A program made the position numbers and the translations under genes. This document shows positions 16,341-24,901 of a stretch of DNA of 64,000 bases, piece after piece. The notes below the pieces were generated by a model, which saw nothing but the letters and a program-made list of their open reading frames with translations, had not been told where the DNA came from and did not search any database. Each line of letters opens with the position of its first letter. The stretch's first letter is position 1. Source of the stretch: Gemmatimonadota bacterium (GTDB lineage Bacteria > Gemmatimonadota > Gemmatimonadetes > Longimicrobiales > Gaopeijiaceae); the NCBI GenBank assembly GCA_028873595.1, contig JAPPOV010000024.1, positions 23,097 through 87,096 on the forward strand, in the 5' to 3' direction.

Positions 16341-17569
16341 GCAGCGGGGCAAAGGCCCTGGAGTCGTCCGGCCGGGTCTTCACGGACGCGGAGATTCGCC
16401 AATATCGGGACGACACCCCGGGACTTCAGCACCGCATCCATTTCAACAGCGCCGGCGCCTCGCTGATGCCCAAACCGGTAATAAGCTGTATTACCGGTTA
16501 TATTGAGCTTGAGGCTGAGATCGGTGGGTATGAAGCAGCCGCTGCCGAGGCGGAGGGCATCGCACGGGCCTACGAGCACACCGCAGCGCTGATCGGAGCC
16601 CTGCCGGACCGCTTGGCGATGACCGAGCACGCGACCGCGTCCTTCGTGGCCGCGCTGTCATCGGTACCCTTTCGGCGAGGTGATGTACTGGTGACAACCC
16701 GTCAGGATTACGTCTCCAATCAGATCCAGTACCTGGCGCTCGCGGATCGCTTCGGGGTGGAGGTCCTTCGGGCGCCTGACGCTCCGGAGGGCGGGGTAGA
16801 CCTTCAGGCGATGGAAGAACTCATCCATCGCCGTCGCCCGAAGCTCGTCGCAATCACGCAGATTCCCACCAACTCGGGGCTCGTTCAGGATGCCTATGCC
16901 GTCGGTGCGATGTGTCGGGCCCGAGATGTGCTCTACCTCGTGGACGGCTGTCAATCAGTCGGCCAGATGCCGATCGACGTCGAGGCGATGGGATGTGACT
17001 TCTTTTCCGCCACATCGAGGAAGTACCTGCGGGGCCCCCGCGGAGCAGGGTTCCTCTATGTGTCCGATCGCGTCATCGATGCCGGCCTGGAACCGCTCTT
17101 TCCCGACATGCGCGGTGCGGACTGGATCGCCCCCGACCTATACCAGCCGGCTCCGGATGCCCGCCGCTTCGAGAGCTGGGAGTACGCGTGGGCCCTGGTG
17201 CTCGCCACCGGGGCCGCCGCGGAATACGCGACTGCCGTTGGGCTCGACCGTATCGAAGCACGGGCCCGGAGGTTGGCCCGCGAACTTCGCGAGCGACTTG
17301 CCAGCGTCGACCGCGTCCGGGTCCTCGACCGCGGTGCCGAGCTCGGAGCGATCGTTACCGCTTCATTCGATGGCTACACGCCCGGCGACCTCGTGACGGA
17401 GCTCCGGCGCAGAGGCATCAATACGTCCTCACAGACACGGATCGACGCGGTCCTCGATTACGACGAAAAAGGTGTCGACGGAGCACTCCGGATGTCGCCA
17501 CACTATTTCAACGACGAAGCTGATCTCGATGCTCTAGAAGGGGCGCTCCGGGAGATCCTGGCACCGTGA
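16337..17569 (+). CDS. Class V PLP-dependent aminotransferase-fold enzyme
   Basis: This 410-residue protein has the class V fold shared by cysteine desulfurases, isopenicillin-N epimerase-like enzymes and kynureninase. LVDGCQSVGQ holds the Asp203 that contacts PLP, and ATSRKYLRGPRG the Schiff-base Lys229. HFNSAGASLMP at residues 35-45 is the usual N-terminal motif. A desulfurase-type mobile active-site Cys loop is not evident, and a dedicated SufS exists elsewhere in the window, so an aminotransferase, lyase or epimerase role is more likely; EgtE-like C-S lyases are a possibility. GTG start follows GGAGAG by three bases. A perfect 11-bp inverted repeat interrupts codons 46-55. Confidence 0.83.
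   Translation: MSSGAKALESSGRVFTDAEIRQYRDDTPGLQHRIHFNSAGASLMPKPVISCITGYIELEAEIGGYEAAAAEAEGIARAYEHTAALIGALPDRLAMTEHATASFVAALSSVPFRRGDVLVTTRQDYVSNQIQYLALADRFGVEVLRAPDAPEGGVDLQAMEELIHRRRPKLVAITQIPTNSGLVQDAYAVGAMCRARDVLYLVDGCQSVGQMPIDVEAMGCDFFSATSRKYLRGPRGAGFLYVSDRVIDAGLEPLFPDMRGADWIAPDLYQPAPDARRFESWEYAWALVLATGAAAEYATAVGLDRIEARARRLARELRERLASVDRVRVLDRGAELGAIVTASFDGYTPGDLVTELRRRGINTSSQTRIDAVLDYDEKGVDGALRMSPHYFNDEADLDALEGALREILAP
16473..16499. repeat. Perfect 11-bp inverted repeat inside the class V gene
   Basis: AACCGGTAATA (16473-16483) is separated by AGCTG from its exact reverse complement TATTACCGGTT (16489-16499). The repeat encodes part of KPVISCITGY. It is more AT-rich than its surroundings and would form a stable hairpin in the mRNA about 140 bases into the gene. 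Confidence 0.85.
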
Positions 17570-17665
17570 CTCCGTCGACGTCCCTGTCGCGAGGGCGCCG
17601 GTGAAGAATCTCCGCGTCTCGTCCGTACCCACTCGTACGAGCATGTCGCTCGCAGGGGAGTAAGG

Positions 17666-18232
17666 GTGCAACGTCAGCTGGAAATCGAATTGATCCGCAA
17701 GTGCAAGGCCGGGCAGTCCCGGTTCTACGAACCCCTGGTTCGATCCTACGAGCCCGCAGGCATGCGGCTCGCTGTTGCCATGATGGGTAACGCCGAGGAC
17801 GCGAAGGACGCTCTGCAACTTGCGTTCATCAAGACATACGACACGCTGCCGCGTTTCGATCTGCGACGGCCATTCGGTCCCTGGTTCTTTCAGATCCTGC
17901 GGAACCAGTGCCGAGACATGCTTCGTAGCCGAACGGCGAAGTTCAACTTCGAAGCGCTCGACGAGGGTATCGAGCAACGCCCCGGTAGTGTGGAGCGCGG
18001 GCCGGAGCGGATTCGTCAGCGTAATGCCGCAAGAGAACTGCTATGGAAGGGCCTCGAATCCATCGGCACGGAGCATCGAGAGATTCTGGTACTCAAGGAA
18101 CTCGAGGGTTTCAGGTACGCGGAGATCGCACAGATCCTGGACATCCCGGAAGGAACCGTAGCAAGCCGGCTCTACCATGCTCGAACCGCGTTGAAACGCG
18201 CTCTGACCAATCTGGACGCGGAGTACCCGTAG
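17666..18232 (+). CDS. ECF-type RNA polymerase sigma factor
   Basis: This 188-residue protein is a group 4 sigma factor. Region 2 spans about residues 15-90 (NAEDAKDALQLAFIKTYDTL, then FGPWFFQILRNQCRDMLR) and binds the -10 element and core polymerase. Region 4 spans about 128-180 (EILVLKELEGFRYAEIAQIL, then IPEGTVASRLYHARTALKRAL), a helix-turn-helix for the -35 element. The GTG start follows AGGGGAGTAAGG. The gene for a membrane anti-sigma factor starts three bases after its stop, the standard arrangement. It probably directs transcription of its own operon through the PHP gene; a palindrome CTCGTACGAG lies just upstream. Confidence 0.93.
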   Translation: MQRQLEIELIRKCKAGQSRFYEPLVRSYEPAGMRLAVAMMGNAEDAKDALQLAFIKTYDTLPRFDLRRPFGPWFFQILRNQCRDMLRSRTAKFNFEALDEGIEQRPGSVERGPERIRQRNAARELLWKGLESIGTEHREILVLKELEGFRYAEIAQILDIPEGTVASRLYHARTALKRALTNLDAEYP

Positions 18233-18235
18233 GTT

Positions 18236-18682
18236 ATGGAACAGCAACCCTCCCCGCGCGCCGGTTCGGTTGGCCCCGACGACCTCATGCGATATCTCGA
18301 CGGAGAGATGACGCCCGAGGAACGCGACCACGTCGACTCCGAGCTTGCCCAGTCCACCGAACTGAATCGAGAACTCGCAAAGTACCGTTCGCTCAAGGAA
18401 GACGTGCAGGGGTTGACCTTCCGGGCCGGTCCGCCGAACCGGTCGGTGTGGGATGACGTGAATCGAAAGCTGAACCGGCCTATGGGCTTTGCCTTCCTCG
18501 TCGCGGGGCTCGTCATCTGGCTCACCTACGGGACATTCCTCTTCGCGACCTCTACGGCGTCCCGATGGGAGAAGCTGGGTACGGCCGCCATTGCCATCGG
18601 TATGCTGCAGCTCCTCGCTTCCGTCGTCTGGGATCGGTATCGCGATTGGCAGACGGACCCTTACAAGAGCGTACATCGATGA
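18236..18682 (+). CDS. Membrane-bound anti-sigma factor, zinc-less
   Basis: This 148-residue protein follows the sigma gene with a three-base gap. Residues about 15-75 contain the anti-sigma domain pattern DDLMRYLDGEMTPEERDHVDSEL, but the His-x3-Cys-x2-Cys zinc triad of the zf-HC2 form is absent. Two hydrophobic segments follow (about residues 82-100 and 114-130), with a short charged C-terminal tail. It should hold the sigma factor at the inner membrane until an envelope signal arrives. The stop overlaps the ybjQ start (ATGA). Confidence 0.78.
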   Translation: MEQQPSPRAGSVGPDDLMRYLDGEMTPEERDHVDSELAQSTELNRELAKYRSLKEDVQGLTFRAGPPNRSVWDDVNRKLNRPMGFAFLVAGLVIWLTYGTFLFATSTASRWEKLGTAAIAIGMLQLLASVVWDRYRDWQTDPYKSVHR

Positions 18683-19008
18683 TCGTCGTGACGACTCCTA
18701 TTGTGTCTGGCTTTGAGATCTCGGACGTGCTGGGCCTCGTGCGGGGCAGTTCCATTCGCAGCAAGCATGCTGGGAAGGACATCATCGCTGCCATGCGCAA
18801 CCTCACCGGTGGTGAGATCTTCGAGTACACGAAGATGCTGGCGCAGGCACGCGAGCAGGCTGTGGATCGCATGATCGAAGAAGCTCAGCTCCTCGACGCA
18901 GATGCCGTGGTCTCCGTTCGGTTTCAGACGTCGATGGTCATGCGCGGAGCGGCCGAGATGCTCTGCTACGGAACCGCCGTCAGGCTGGCGCAGAACAACG
19001 ACGAGTAG
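18679..19008 (+). CDS. YbjQ/UPF0145 family protein
   Basis: This 109-residue protein matches the YbjQ (DUF74) family: TTPIVSGFEISDVLGLVRG at the N-terminus, then a helix with AREQAVDRMIEEAQLLDADAVV and a final strand with MLCYGTAV. Members are small cytoplasmic, probably pentameric proteins of unsettled function, sometimes called heavy-metal-binding from structural similarity. The ATG overlaps the anti-sigma stop, so it belongs to the sigma operon. A weak hairpin (CGGTCC/GGACCG) lies in the 36-base gap before the next gene. Confidence 0.9.
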   Translation: MIVVTTPIVSGFEISDVLGLVRGSSIRSKHAGKDIIAAMRNLTGGEIFEYTKMLAQAREQAVDRMIEEAQLLDADAVVSVRFQTSMVMRGAAEMLCYGTAVRLAQNNDE

Positions 19009-19044
19009 GCATCTTCGGTCCTTCTCTCCCGGACCGGATGACAC

Positions 19045-20982
19045 GTGGCTGCACTCGCCATCTTCGAGCCCGACCTGCGCGCTTTTCTTCAGCTGACAAG
19101 AGCTCTGTCGGGCGAGCACCGGCTCGTGTCGTGTGCGACCTGGAACGCCCTCCGCAGCGCGATCCAGCGAGAAGAGGTGGAGGCTTGTCTGGTAGCCTGG
19201 CCTGCCTCTGCGCGTGGCCACACCGCGCCGGACCGGATCGCCGAGCTTCGAGCATTGCGCCCTGGAGTTGGGATCGTCGCATGCGTGGAGTCGGGAGATC
19301 GATCCGGCGTCCCCCTGGACCGGGTCGACGGGGTCCTGGACCCGCATCTGGAATCCGCCCGGATTCGGGCTGACCTCAAGGCGGCCCTCACCGTCGTGCG
19401 CTCGGGCTCGGCTCAACTCACTCGCATGCACGGCGCTCCAGGAGCGGATGCCGCCGCTGGCTTCTCACGTAAGCCCGCCCTGCAGCGGGCTGGATCATTC
19501 CTCTTGATGATCGCCCTGACGGGCTGCGCCATGCTCGGAGGGGGTGGAGTCGATGGATCAGCCATCCGGGAGGTACTCCAGACGGAGCCGATCGATCAGC
19601 TTCACGTGGGTGTGTATGCGATCGACCTGGCATCAGGCCGCACGCTCTTTTCGCACAATGCGCACCGGAAGTTCATCCCGGCATCAAACCAGAAGATTCT
19701 GGTCACCGCCACGGCCATGTCTCTCTTCGGGCCCGACCATCGCTTCCGGACAGACGTCTGGGCAGCCGGCGAGATCGTGGGCTCGTTTGTGGACGGTGAT
19801 CTCGTCGTGGTCGGTTCTGGCGATCCAACGTTTTCGGACCGGTACTGGACCTCCGGCGCCGACGCGCTCCGAGCGATCGCGGACAGCCTGAAGTCGCGAG
19901 GCGTTCGACACGTCGGTGGACGTCTTGTCGTCGACGTGTCCGCGTGGGATTCGGCAACGGTTGGCCCGACCTGGGAGGTGGAGGACCTCCGGTACGGCTA
20001 TGGCTCGACCGGAGGGGCCTTTGCGATCGATGAAGGAGAGCTGGATTTGGTCGTGTCGAGCGGTCCGTCGGTCGGTGATCCGGCACCGGTGTCGTGGTCA
20101 CCACTCGGGACCCGGGACTTCGTTCGCTCTCGACTGACCACGGCGCCGGTGGACAGTGCTACCCGGGTGCGCCCCGACTACCTGCCGGAGTCGCGGGTGC
20201 TCGTGCTTGAAGGGCGAGTGGAGCTCGGGACCGTCGACACCGTGTCGGTCGCCATGCGAGACCCCGTCCGCCAGTCAGCTGCTTCCCTCGCGAGGGCCGT
20301 GGACGACGCCGGTATCGAAGTGGAGGGCGGCTTGCGGGTTCGCTGGACTGGAGACGTCCCGGATCAGGAGACGTGCACGCATGGCAACGAGAGTGCATGC
20401 CCGGGCAGTCAGCCTCTCTTCAGCATGTACTCGCCACCCGTATCGACGATCGTCGCCGGCATTCTCGAGCCGAGCCAGAACTGGATGACGGAGCAGACGG
20501 TCCGGGCGCTTGGTGCCCGTTATGGAGACGAAGGCTCATGGCGGGAAGGCGTCGATGTCGTCGAGGCGTTTCTGGTCAACGAAGTCGGGGTTCGCCCGTC
20601 TGACATCTCGGCTCGGGACGGGTCGGGCCTCTCCTTTTACAACCTGGTTACTCCGCGTGCGATCGTTCGGATTCTTACGGAGATGCACCAGATGCCGTGG
20701 GCTGCCGAATACCGGGATGCGATGGCGGAGCCGGGTGAAGAAGACTCGACCCTCGAGAACCGGCTGAACGGGTTGGAGGGGCGAGTGTTCGCCAAGACCG
20801 GAACGATTTCGAACGTGAACTCTCTGTCCGGTTATCTCGTACGGGATAATGGCCAGGAGATCGCCTTTTCGATTCTGTCGAATGGATCAGGCATGCCCGC
20901 TTCCCGGGTCCGGGGTGCCATTGACGAGATCGCTCGTGCTCTGGCACACGAACGAGACGCAGACCGCCGGACGGTACGATGA
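19045..20982 (+). CDS. D-alanyl-D-alanine carboxypeptidase/endopeptidase PBP4 with receiver-like N-terminus
   Basis: The 645-codon frame has two unlike parts. Residues about 1-115 look like a response-regulator receiver: alternating strands and helices from LAIFEPD to DGVLDPHLE, but strand 3 (EACLVAWP) ends without the phospho-acceptor Asp and the K-P pair is D-P. Residues 141-161 form a textbook lipoprotein signal ending ALTGC. The rest is PBP4: S-x-x-K at 214-217 (ASNQK), S-x-N in EPSQNW and KTG in FAKTGTIS. PBP4 trims or cleaves peptidoglycan peptides in the periplasm. Either this is one fusion, or a separate lipoprotein starts at ATG 19426 (Met128), which has no clear ribosome site. The start used is GTG. 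Confidence 0.8.
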   Translation: MAALAIFEPDLRAFLQLTRALSGEHRLVSCATWNALRSAIQREEVEACLVAWPASARGHTAPDRIAELRALRPGVGIVACVESGDRSGVPLDRVDGVLDPHLESARIRADLKAALTVVRSGSAQLTRMHGAPGADAAAGFSRKPALQRAGSFLLMIALTGCAMLGGGGVDGSAIREVLQTEPIDQLHVGVYAIDLASGRTLFSHNAHRKFIPASNQKILVTATAMSLFGPDHRFRTDVWAAGEIVGSFVDGDLVVVGSGDPTFSDRYWTSGADALRAIADSLKSRGVRHVGGRLVVDVSAWDSATVGPTWEVEDLRYGYGSTGGAFAIDEGELDLVVSSGPSVGDPAPVSWSPLGTRDFVRSRLTTAPVDSATRVRPDYLPESRVLVLEGRVELGTVDTVSVAMRDPVRQSAASLARAVDDAGIEVEGGLRVRWTGDVPDQETCTHGNESACPGSQPLFSMYSPPVSTIVAGILEPSQNWMTEQTVRALGARYGDEGSWREGVDVVEAFLVNEVGVRPSDISARDGSGLSFYNLVTPRAIVRILTEMHQMPWAAEYRDAMAEPGEEDSTLENRLNGLEGRVFAKTGTISNVNSLSGYLVRDNGQEIAFSILSNGSGMPASRVRGAIDEIARALAHERDADRRTVR

Positions 20983-23705
20983 CAGATTTTGATTTTCCCG
21001 AGCTTCCATCCGATGACGAACTCGGGATCACCGATGAGGATCGTGAAGTCTATGAGAAGGACTTCGCAGGCGGTGAGCCGGAGACGAGCGACCCTGAACT
21101 GTCAGCACTGCTGAAGGATGTTCCGGCCAAGCCATCGGCAGAGGCTGGAGTCGCGTCGGCAGCTGGAGCCGGAGGCCCCGTGGCGGCTGCTGCCGGGCCC
21201 GGGGTAATCAGGAGAAAGTGGCGTGGTCCGATCACGTTTGTCCTCCTGCTGCTCGTCTCAACATTTGCCAGTAGTCGGACCGGCCTACCGCGGCCGGTGC
21301 CAGCGAATGCTCCTGACTCTGTCTTCTCTTCCGCCCGGGCGATGTCGACGTTGGTCGATATGGCGCGTCGGTCTCACCCACCGGGATCGCCTGAGCACAC
21401 CCGCGTGCGTGACTTCGTCGTGTCGGAGATGAGGGCTCTGGGGATGGACCCGGAGATCCAGACCGCGACGAGCCTCATCCAGTCAGAGGCGCGGGCACGC
21501 GCTGCGACGGTACGAAATGTCGTAGCCAGAATTCCGGGAACTGCGCCGACGGGCGGGGTGCTGATCACGGCTCATTACGACAGCAGGGAAGGCGCTGTCG
21601 GTGCTGGCGACGATGGTTCGGGTGTGGTCGCGGCCCTCGAGGCGATCCGGGCCCTGCAGACCGGTCCGCCGCTCCGGAACGATCTGATCGTCGTCTTCAC
21701 GGACGCCGAGGAGTTGGGCCTCCTGGGCGCTCGGGCCTTCGTGAACGAGCATGCGCTGATGGACGACGCAGACGTCGTCCTCTCGTTCGAGATGCGAGGC
21801 GGTGGGGGTCCCTCGATCATGTTCGAGACCGCCGATCAGAATGGGTGGATCGTACGCACGATGAAGGAGTGGGATAGCCACCCGTTCGCAAACTCGATGT
21901 CGTACGAGGTCTACAAGCGCATGCCGAACGGGACGGATTTCACTCCGTTCATCGAGGCGGGGGCACAGGGCCTGAACTATGCGGCGATCGACAATGCCCA
22001 CGTGTACCACCAGGCCTTCGATACGCCGGACAACCTATCCGAGGCCACGCTCCAGCATCATGGAATTCATGCCCTGGGAGCGTTGAGGTACTACGGTGAG
22101 GCCGACCTGACCCAGGTGAATGACGGCAACGTCGTGTACGGGTCGATTCCGGGCATCGGCCTGATCGTGTACGGCCAGGGCTGGGTCCTGCCCCTCTCCG
22201 GACTGCTGCTCGTGATGCTGGTCATCACGGTTCTCGTGGGTCGTCGTCTCGGTGCGACGCCGAAAGGCGTGGCACTTGGGGTCGCAGGGTCACTCGTGGT
22301 TCTGAGTGTTGCGTACGGGGTGGGCTACAGCCTCATGCAATGGCTGCCTGGCGTGCACGGTGAGGATGGAATGCTGCATGGCTCGGTCTTTCATGAGGAA
22401 GGCTGGTACATGTTGACGCTGGCCTTCAGCACGCTGTTCATCGTTACGGCTGTTACGGGTGTTCTGAGCCGGTGGGTGACGATCGTGGAGTTGGCGATTG
22501 GTGCGCTCTTCGTACCGAGCGGCCTTGCGGTGGCGCTCGGTTTCGTCGCGCCGCTCGCCGCGATGAACCTCCAGTGGCCGACCATCGCCGCCGCTGTTTC
22601 GGTCGCGCTTCTGACCCTGCTCAAGGACCGCCGGGAAGCGATTGTGGGCTGGGTCACTGCATTGCTGCTCGCCATCCCCGTGATTCTGGTGTTCCAGCAG
22701 ATCGTCGAGCTCGTGTGGATGGCGCTCACCCTGCGGTTGGCCGGCGTGCTCGCGGTGCTGATGGGCGTCATGCTCCTTCTCTGTCTTCCGGCATTGAATG
22801 CTCTGCGGCACCCGAATGCCTGGTGGGCACCGCTCACGGCAGCGGTGCTTGCAGGTGTCTCCCTCGGTATCGGCGTACTCGGGGCCCGGGCAAACGCGGA
22901 GCGGCCTGCACCAAGCACATTGGTCTACGCATACGAGCACGGGAGCGGAGATGCGGTCTGGGCGACGTCGCCAGGCGAGCAGGATCGCCCCGGAGCGATC
23001 TGGGCAGCGTCTGCAGCGCAGGCGTCGTTCGATGAGACGCGTGACCTGTCGGCATTCGGTTTTCTGAGCCAGGAGGTCCCGGTTGCGGCTGCCCCGGTCT
23101 TTGAAGCAGCGCCACCCGAGACGTACGTGATCGCGGACACGATCGAGAGCGGTGTGCGTCTTGTGGATGTCCGCGTTCGGTCGCGCATCGGGGCCGAGCT
23201 GATGCAGTTCCATCTGATGGAAGGAGTCGTGCTGGAGTCGATCAACGGCACGCTTTTGGAGGATCCGGGCTCGGTCCGGATCGCAGAGCATTGGGGTGAG
23301 CCAGATGGGTTTGTGGCGCTGAACCTCCGCATGCCCGAGGACGCACCGATTGGGGTCCACGTGGTCGAGCACCTGCTTCGTCCGGACGAGGTTGTCGGAG
23401 AGGGCCGGTTTGATCGACCGGGCCGCCTCGCGCCGAATGTGAACTGGATGAGTGATCGAGCAATGCTCCGGTTCTCGGTGGCCGCATTGGCGGACCCCCG
23501 GCATGCGACCGTGGTCGTGCCGCCACCCCCTTCGGGCATGTTCGAACAAGGTGAGGGTGCTGTGGTGGATACGCTGCGGAATAGTGAGGGCGCAGGGGAA
23601 GTGACAGAAGGGAGACCTCCCGTTCTCGACCCCCTTCAGACCGATTCGACTTCGGGGGGCGCTCTGGGGGTGGACACGGTCACCGCCGCGGGCGGCAACT
23701 CTTGA
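20979..23705 (+). CDS. M28-family metallopeptidase with C-terminal membrane domain (ERMP1/Fxna-like)
   Basis: This 908-residue protein has an acidic, low-complexity N-terminus of about 75 residues, one membrane anchor (about 83-98), and an M28 aminopeptidase domain (about 110-385). Zinc ligands and catalytic residues appear as ITAHYDS, GAGDDGSG, FTDAEELGLLGA, SFEMRG and the last His in NAHVYHQAFD. About eight more membrane segments follow (about 400-650), then a C-terminal soluble region of beta character. This order matches the eukaryote-like ERMP1 group, found also in several bacterial phyla. The peptidase domain should face the periplasm. ATGA overlap with the PBP4 gene ties it to the sigma operon; peptide trimming in the envelope is a plausible shared task. 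Confidence 0.88.
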   Translation: MTDFDFPELPSDDELGITDEDREVYEKDFAGGEPETSDPELSALLKDVPAKPSAEAGVASAAGAGGPVAAAAGPGVIRRKWRGPITFVLLLLVSTFASSRTGLPRPVPANAPDSVFSSARAMSTLVDMARRSHPPGSPEHTRVRDFVVSEMRALGMDPEIQTATSLIQSEARARAATVRNVVARIPGTAPTGGVLITAHYDSREGAVGAGDDGSGVVAALEAIRALQTGPPLRNDLIVVFTDAEELGLLGARAFVNEHALMDDADVVLSFEMRGGGGPSIMFETADQNGWIVRTMKEWDSHPFANSMSYEVYKRMPNGTDFTPFIEAGAQGLNYAAIDNAHVYHQAFDTPDNLSEATLQHHGIHALGALRYYGEADLTQVNDGNVVYGSIPGIGLIVYGQGWVLPLSGLLLVMLVITVLVGRRLGATPKGVALGVAGSLVVLSVAYGVGYSLMQWLPGVHGEDGMLHGSVFHEEGWYMLTLAFSTLFIVTAVTGVLSRWVTIVELAIGALFVPSGLAVALGFVAPLAAMNLQWPTIAAAVSVALLTLLKDRREAIVGWVTALLLAIPVILVFQQIVELVWMALTLRLAGVLAVLMGVMLLLCLPALNALRHPNAWWAPLTAAVLAGVSLGIGVLGARANAERPAPSTLVYAYEHGSGDAVWATSPGEQDRPGAIWAASAAQASFDETRDLSAFGFLSQEVPVAAAPVFEAAPPETYVIADTIESGVRLVDVRVRSRIGAELMQFHLMEGVVLESINGTLLEDPGSVRIAEHWGEPDGFVALNLRMPEDAPIGVHVVEHLLRPDEVVGEGRFDRPGRLAPNVNWMSDRAMLRFSVAALADPRHATVVVPPPPSGMFEQGEGAVVDTLRNSEGAGEVTEGRPPVLDPLQTDSTSGGALGVDTVTAAGGNS

Positions 23706-24754
23706 GTACCTGCTCGCGGTTGACGTTGCGACCTCGGCATCGTGGACTTCTCACGGCGGTCGTCTTCCTGGTGGCGTGCGGGTCACCCGAAGAGGAGTCG
23801 ATCTCGTTTGCCGCTGATCCGGTATTCGATATCCCGAACTGGTCGGGCCATTGGTTCAAGGGCAACACTCATGCGCACACCACGAACAGCGACGGGGATT
23901 CCTCGCCGGAGTACGTCGCGCAGTGGTATAAGGACCACGGATATGCCTTTCTGGTCTTGACCGACCACAACGTCTTCACCGACCCAGCGACGCTGGCCCA
24001 CCTCGTGGACGAGGACTTCCTTCTGATCCCTGGCGAGGAGGTGACGTCCAGCTTCGAGGACGCCTCGGTGCACGTGAACGGGCTGAATCTCCCCCACGTC
24101 GTGGAGGCCAGGCAGGCAGAGACGCTGGTGGCCACGATTCAGGCCAACGTGGACGCGATTCGTGAGGTCGAGGGTGTGCCGCACATCAACCATCCCAATT
24201 TCCGTTGGTCCTTCGGTGCGGAAGAGCTGGCGCAGGTGGAGAACGACCGTCTCCTCGAGATCTGGAATGGCCATCCGACGGTGCACAACGACGGTGGCGG
24301 TGGCTCTCCTTCGCTCGAGGAGATCTGGGACATCCTGCTGACCGGGGGGAAGACCATCTTCGGGATCGCCGTGGACGACGCTCATCACTTCCAGGGGGAG
24401 TTCCACCCCGATCGCTCGAACCCCGGCCGGGGCTGGGTCTCCGTGCGAGCTGACGCGCTGGATGCGGTTTCGTTGATGGAGAGTCTCGAGGCGGGGCACT
24501 TCTACGCGAGTACGGGCGTGGAACTGACCGAGATCGCTGTCCTTCCGCGCACACTCGAGCTTCACATCGCGCAGGATCGTGACTTCAAGTATGAGACCAC
24601 GTTCATCGGAGCATCGGGCGAAGTTCTGCTCGAGACCGGGGAGAATCCGGCGATCTTCCAGTTGTCTGAGGATGTGGGATACGTTCGAGCGCGTGTTCGT
24701 AACTCCCGCTCGGACTATGCGTGGACCCAGCCGATTTTCATCACCCGACGCTGA
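23702..24754 (+). CDS. PHP-domain phosphoesterase lipoprotein
   Basis: This 350-residue protein starts at TTG, overlapping the M28 stop (TTGA). A lipoprotein signal ends at VFLVACGS. The PHP fold has its metal ligands: GNTHAHTTNSDG (H-x-H), LTDHNVF, IPGEEVT, HINHPNF and DDAHHF (D-x-H). PHP enzymes hydrolyse phosphate esters with two or three metals; secreted, lipid-anchored members are common in environmental bacteria and may act on exported phosphate compounds. It is the last gene of the overlapping run that starts with the ECF sigma factor. The substrate is unknown. Confidence 0.85.
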   Translation: MSTCSRLTLRPRHRGLLTAVVFLVACGSPEEESISFAADPVFDIPNWSGHWFKGNTHAHTTNSDGDSSPEYVAQWYKDHGYAFLVLTDHNVFTDPATLAHLVDEDFLLIPGEEVTSSFEDASVHVNGLNLPHVVEARQAETLVATIQANVDAIREVEGVPHINHPNFRWSFGAEELAQVENDRLLEIWNGHPTVHNDGGGGSPSLEEIWDILLTGGKTIFGIAVDDAHHFQGEFHPDRSNPGRGWVSVRADALDAVSLMESLEAGHFYASTGVELTEIAVLPRTLELHIAQDRDFKYETTFIGASGEVLLETGENPAIFQLSEDVGYVRARVRNSRSDYAWTQPIFITRR

Positions 24755-24901
24755 GCGAAGCGATCATCATGTGCGCTCGAAGGCGCCGGGCAGGGTGACC
24801 CGTACGGATTGCCAAATGACTTCGCATATAACAATTGTGTAGCCTGTGCACTCCGAACTTGTACAATGGTGCCCAGACAACGTCCTCACGGAGCATGAGA
24901 C

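Noticed and set aside
22290..23549. 419-codon minus-strand frame opposite the M28 peptidase
   Set aside because: His/Arg-rich, motif-free shadow of a well-supported gene.
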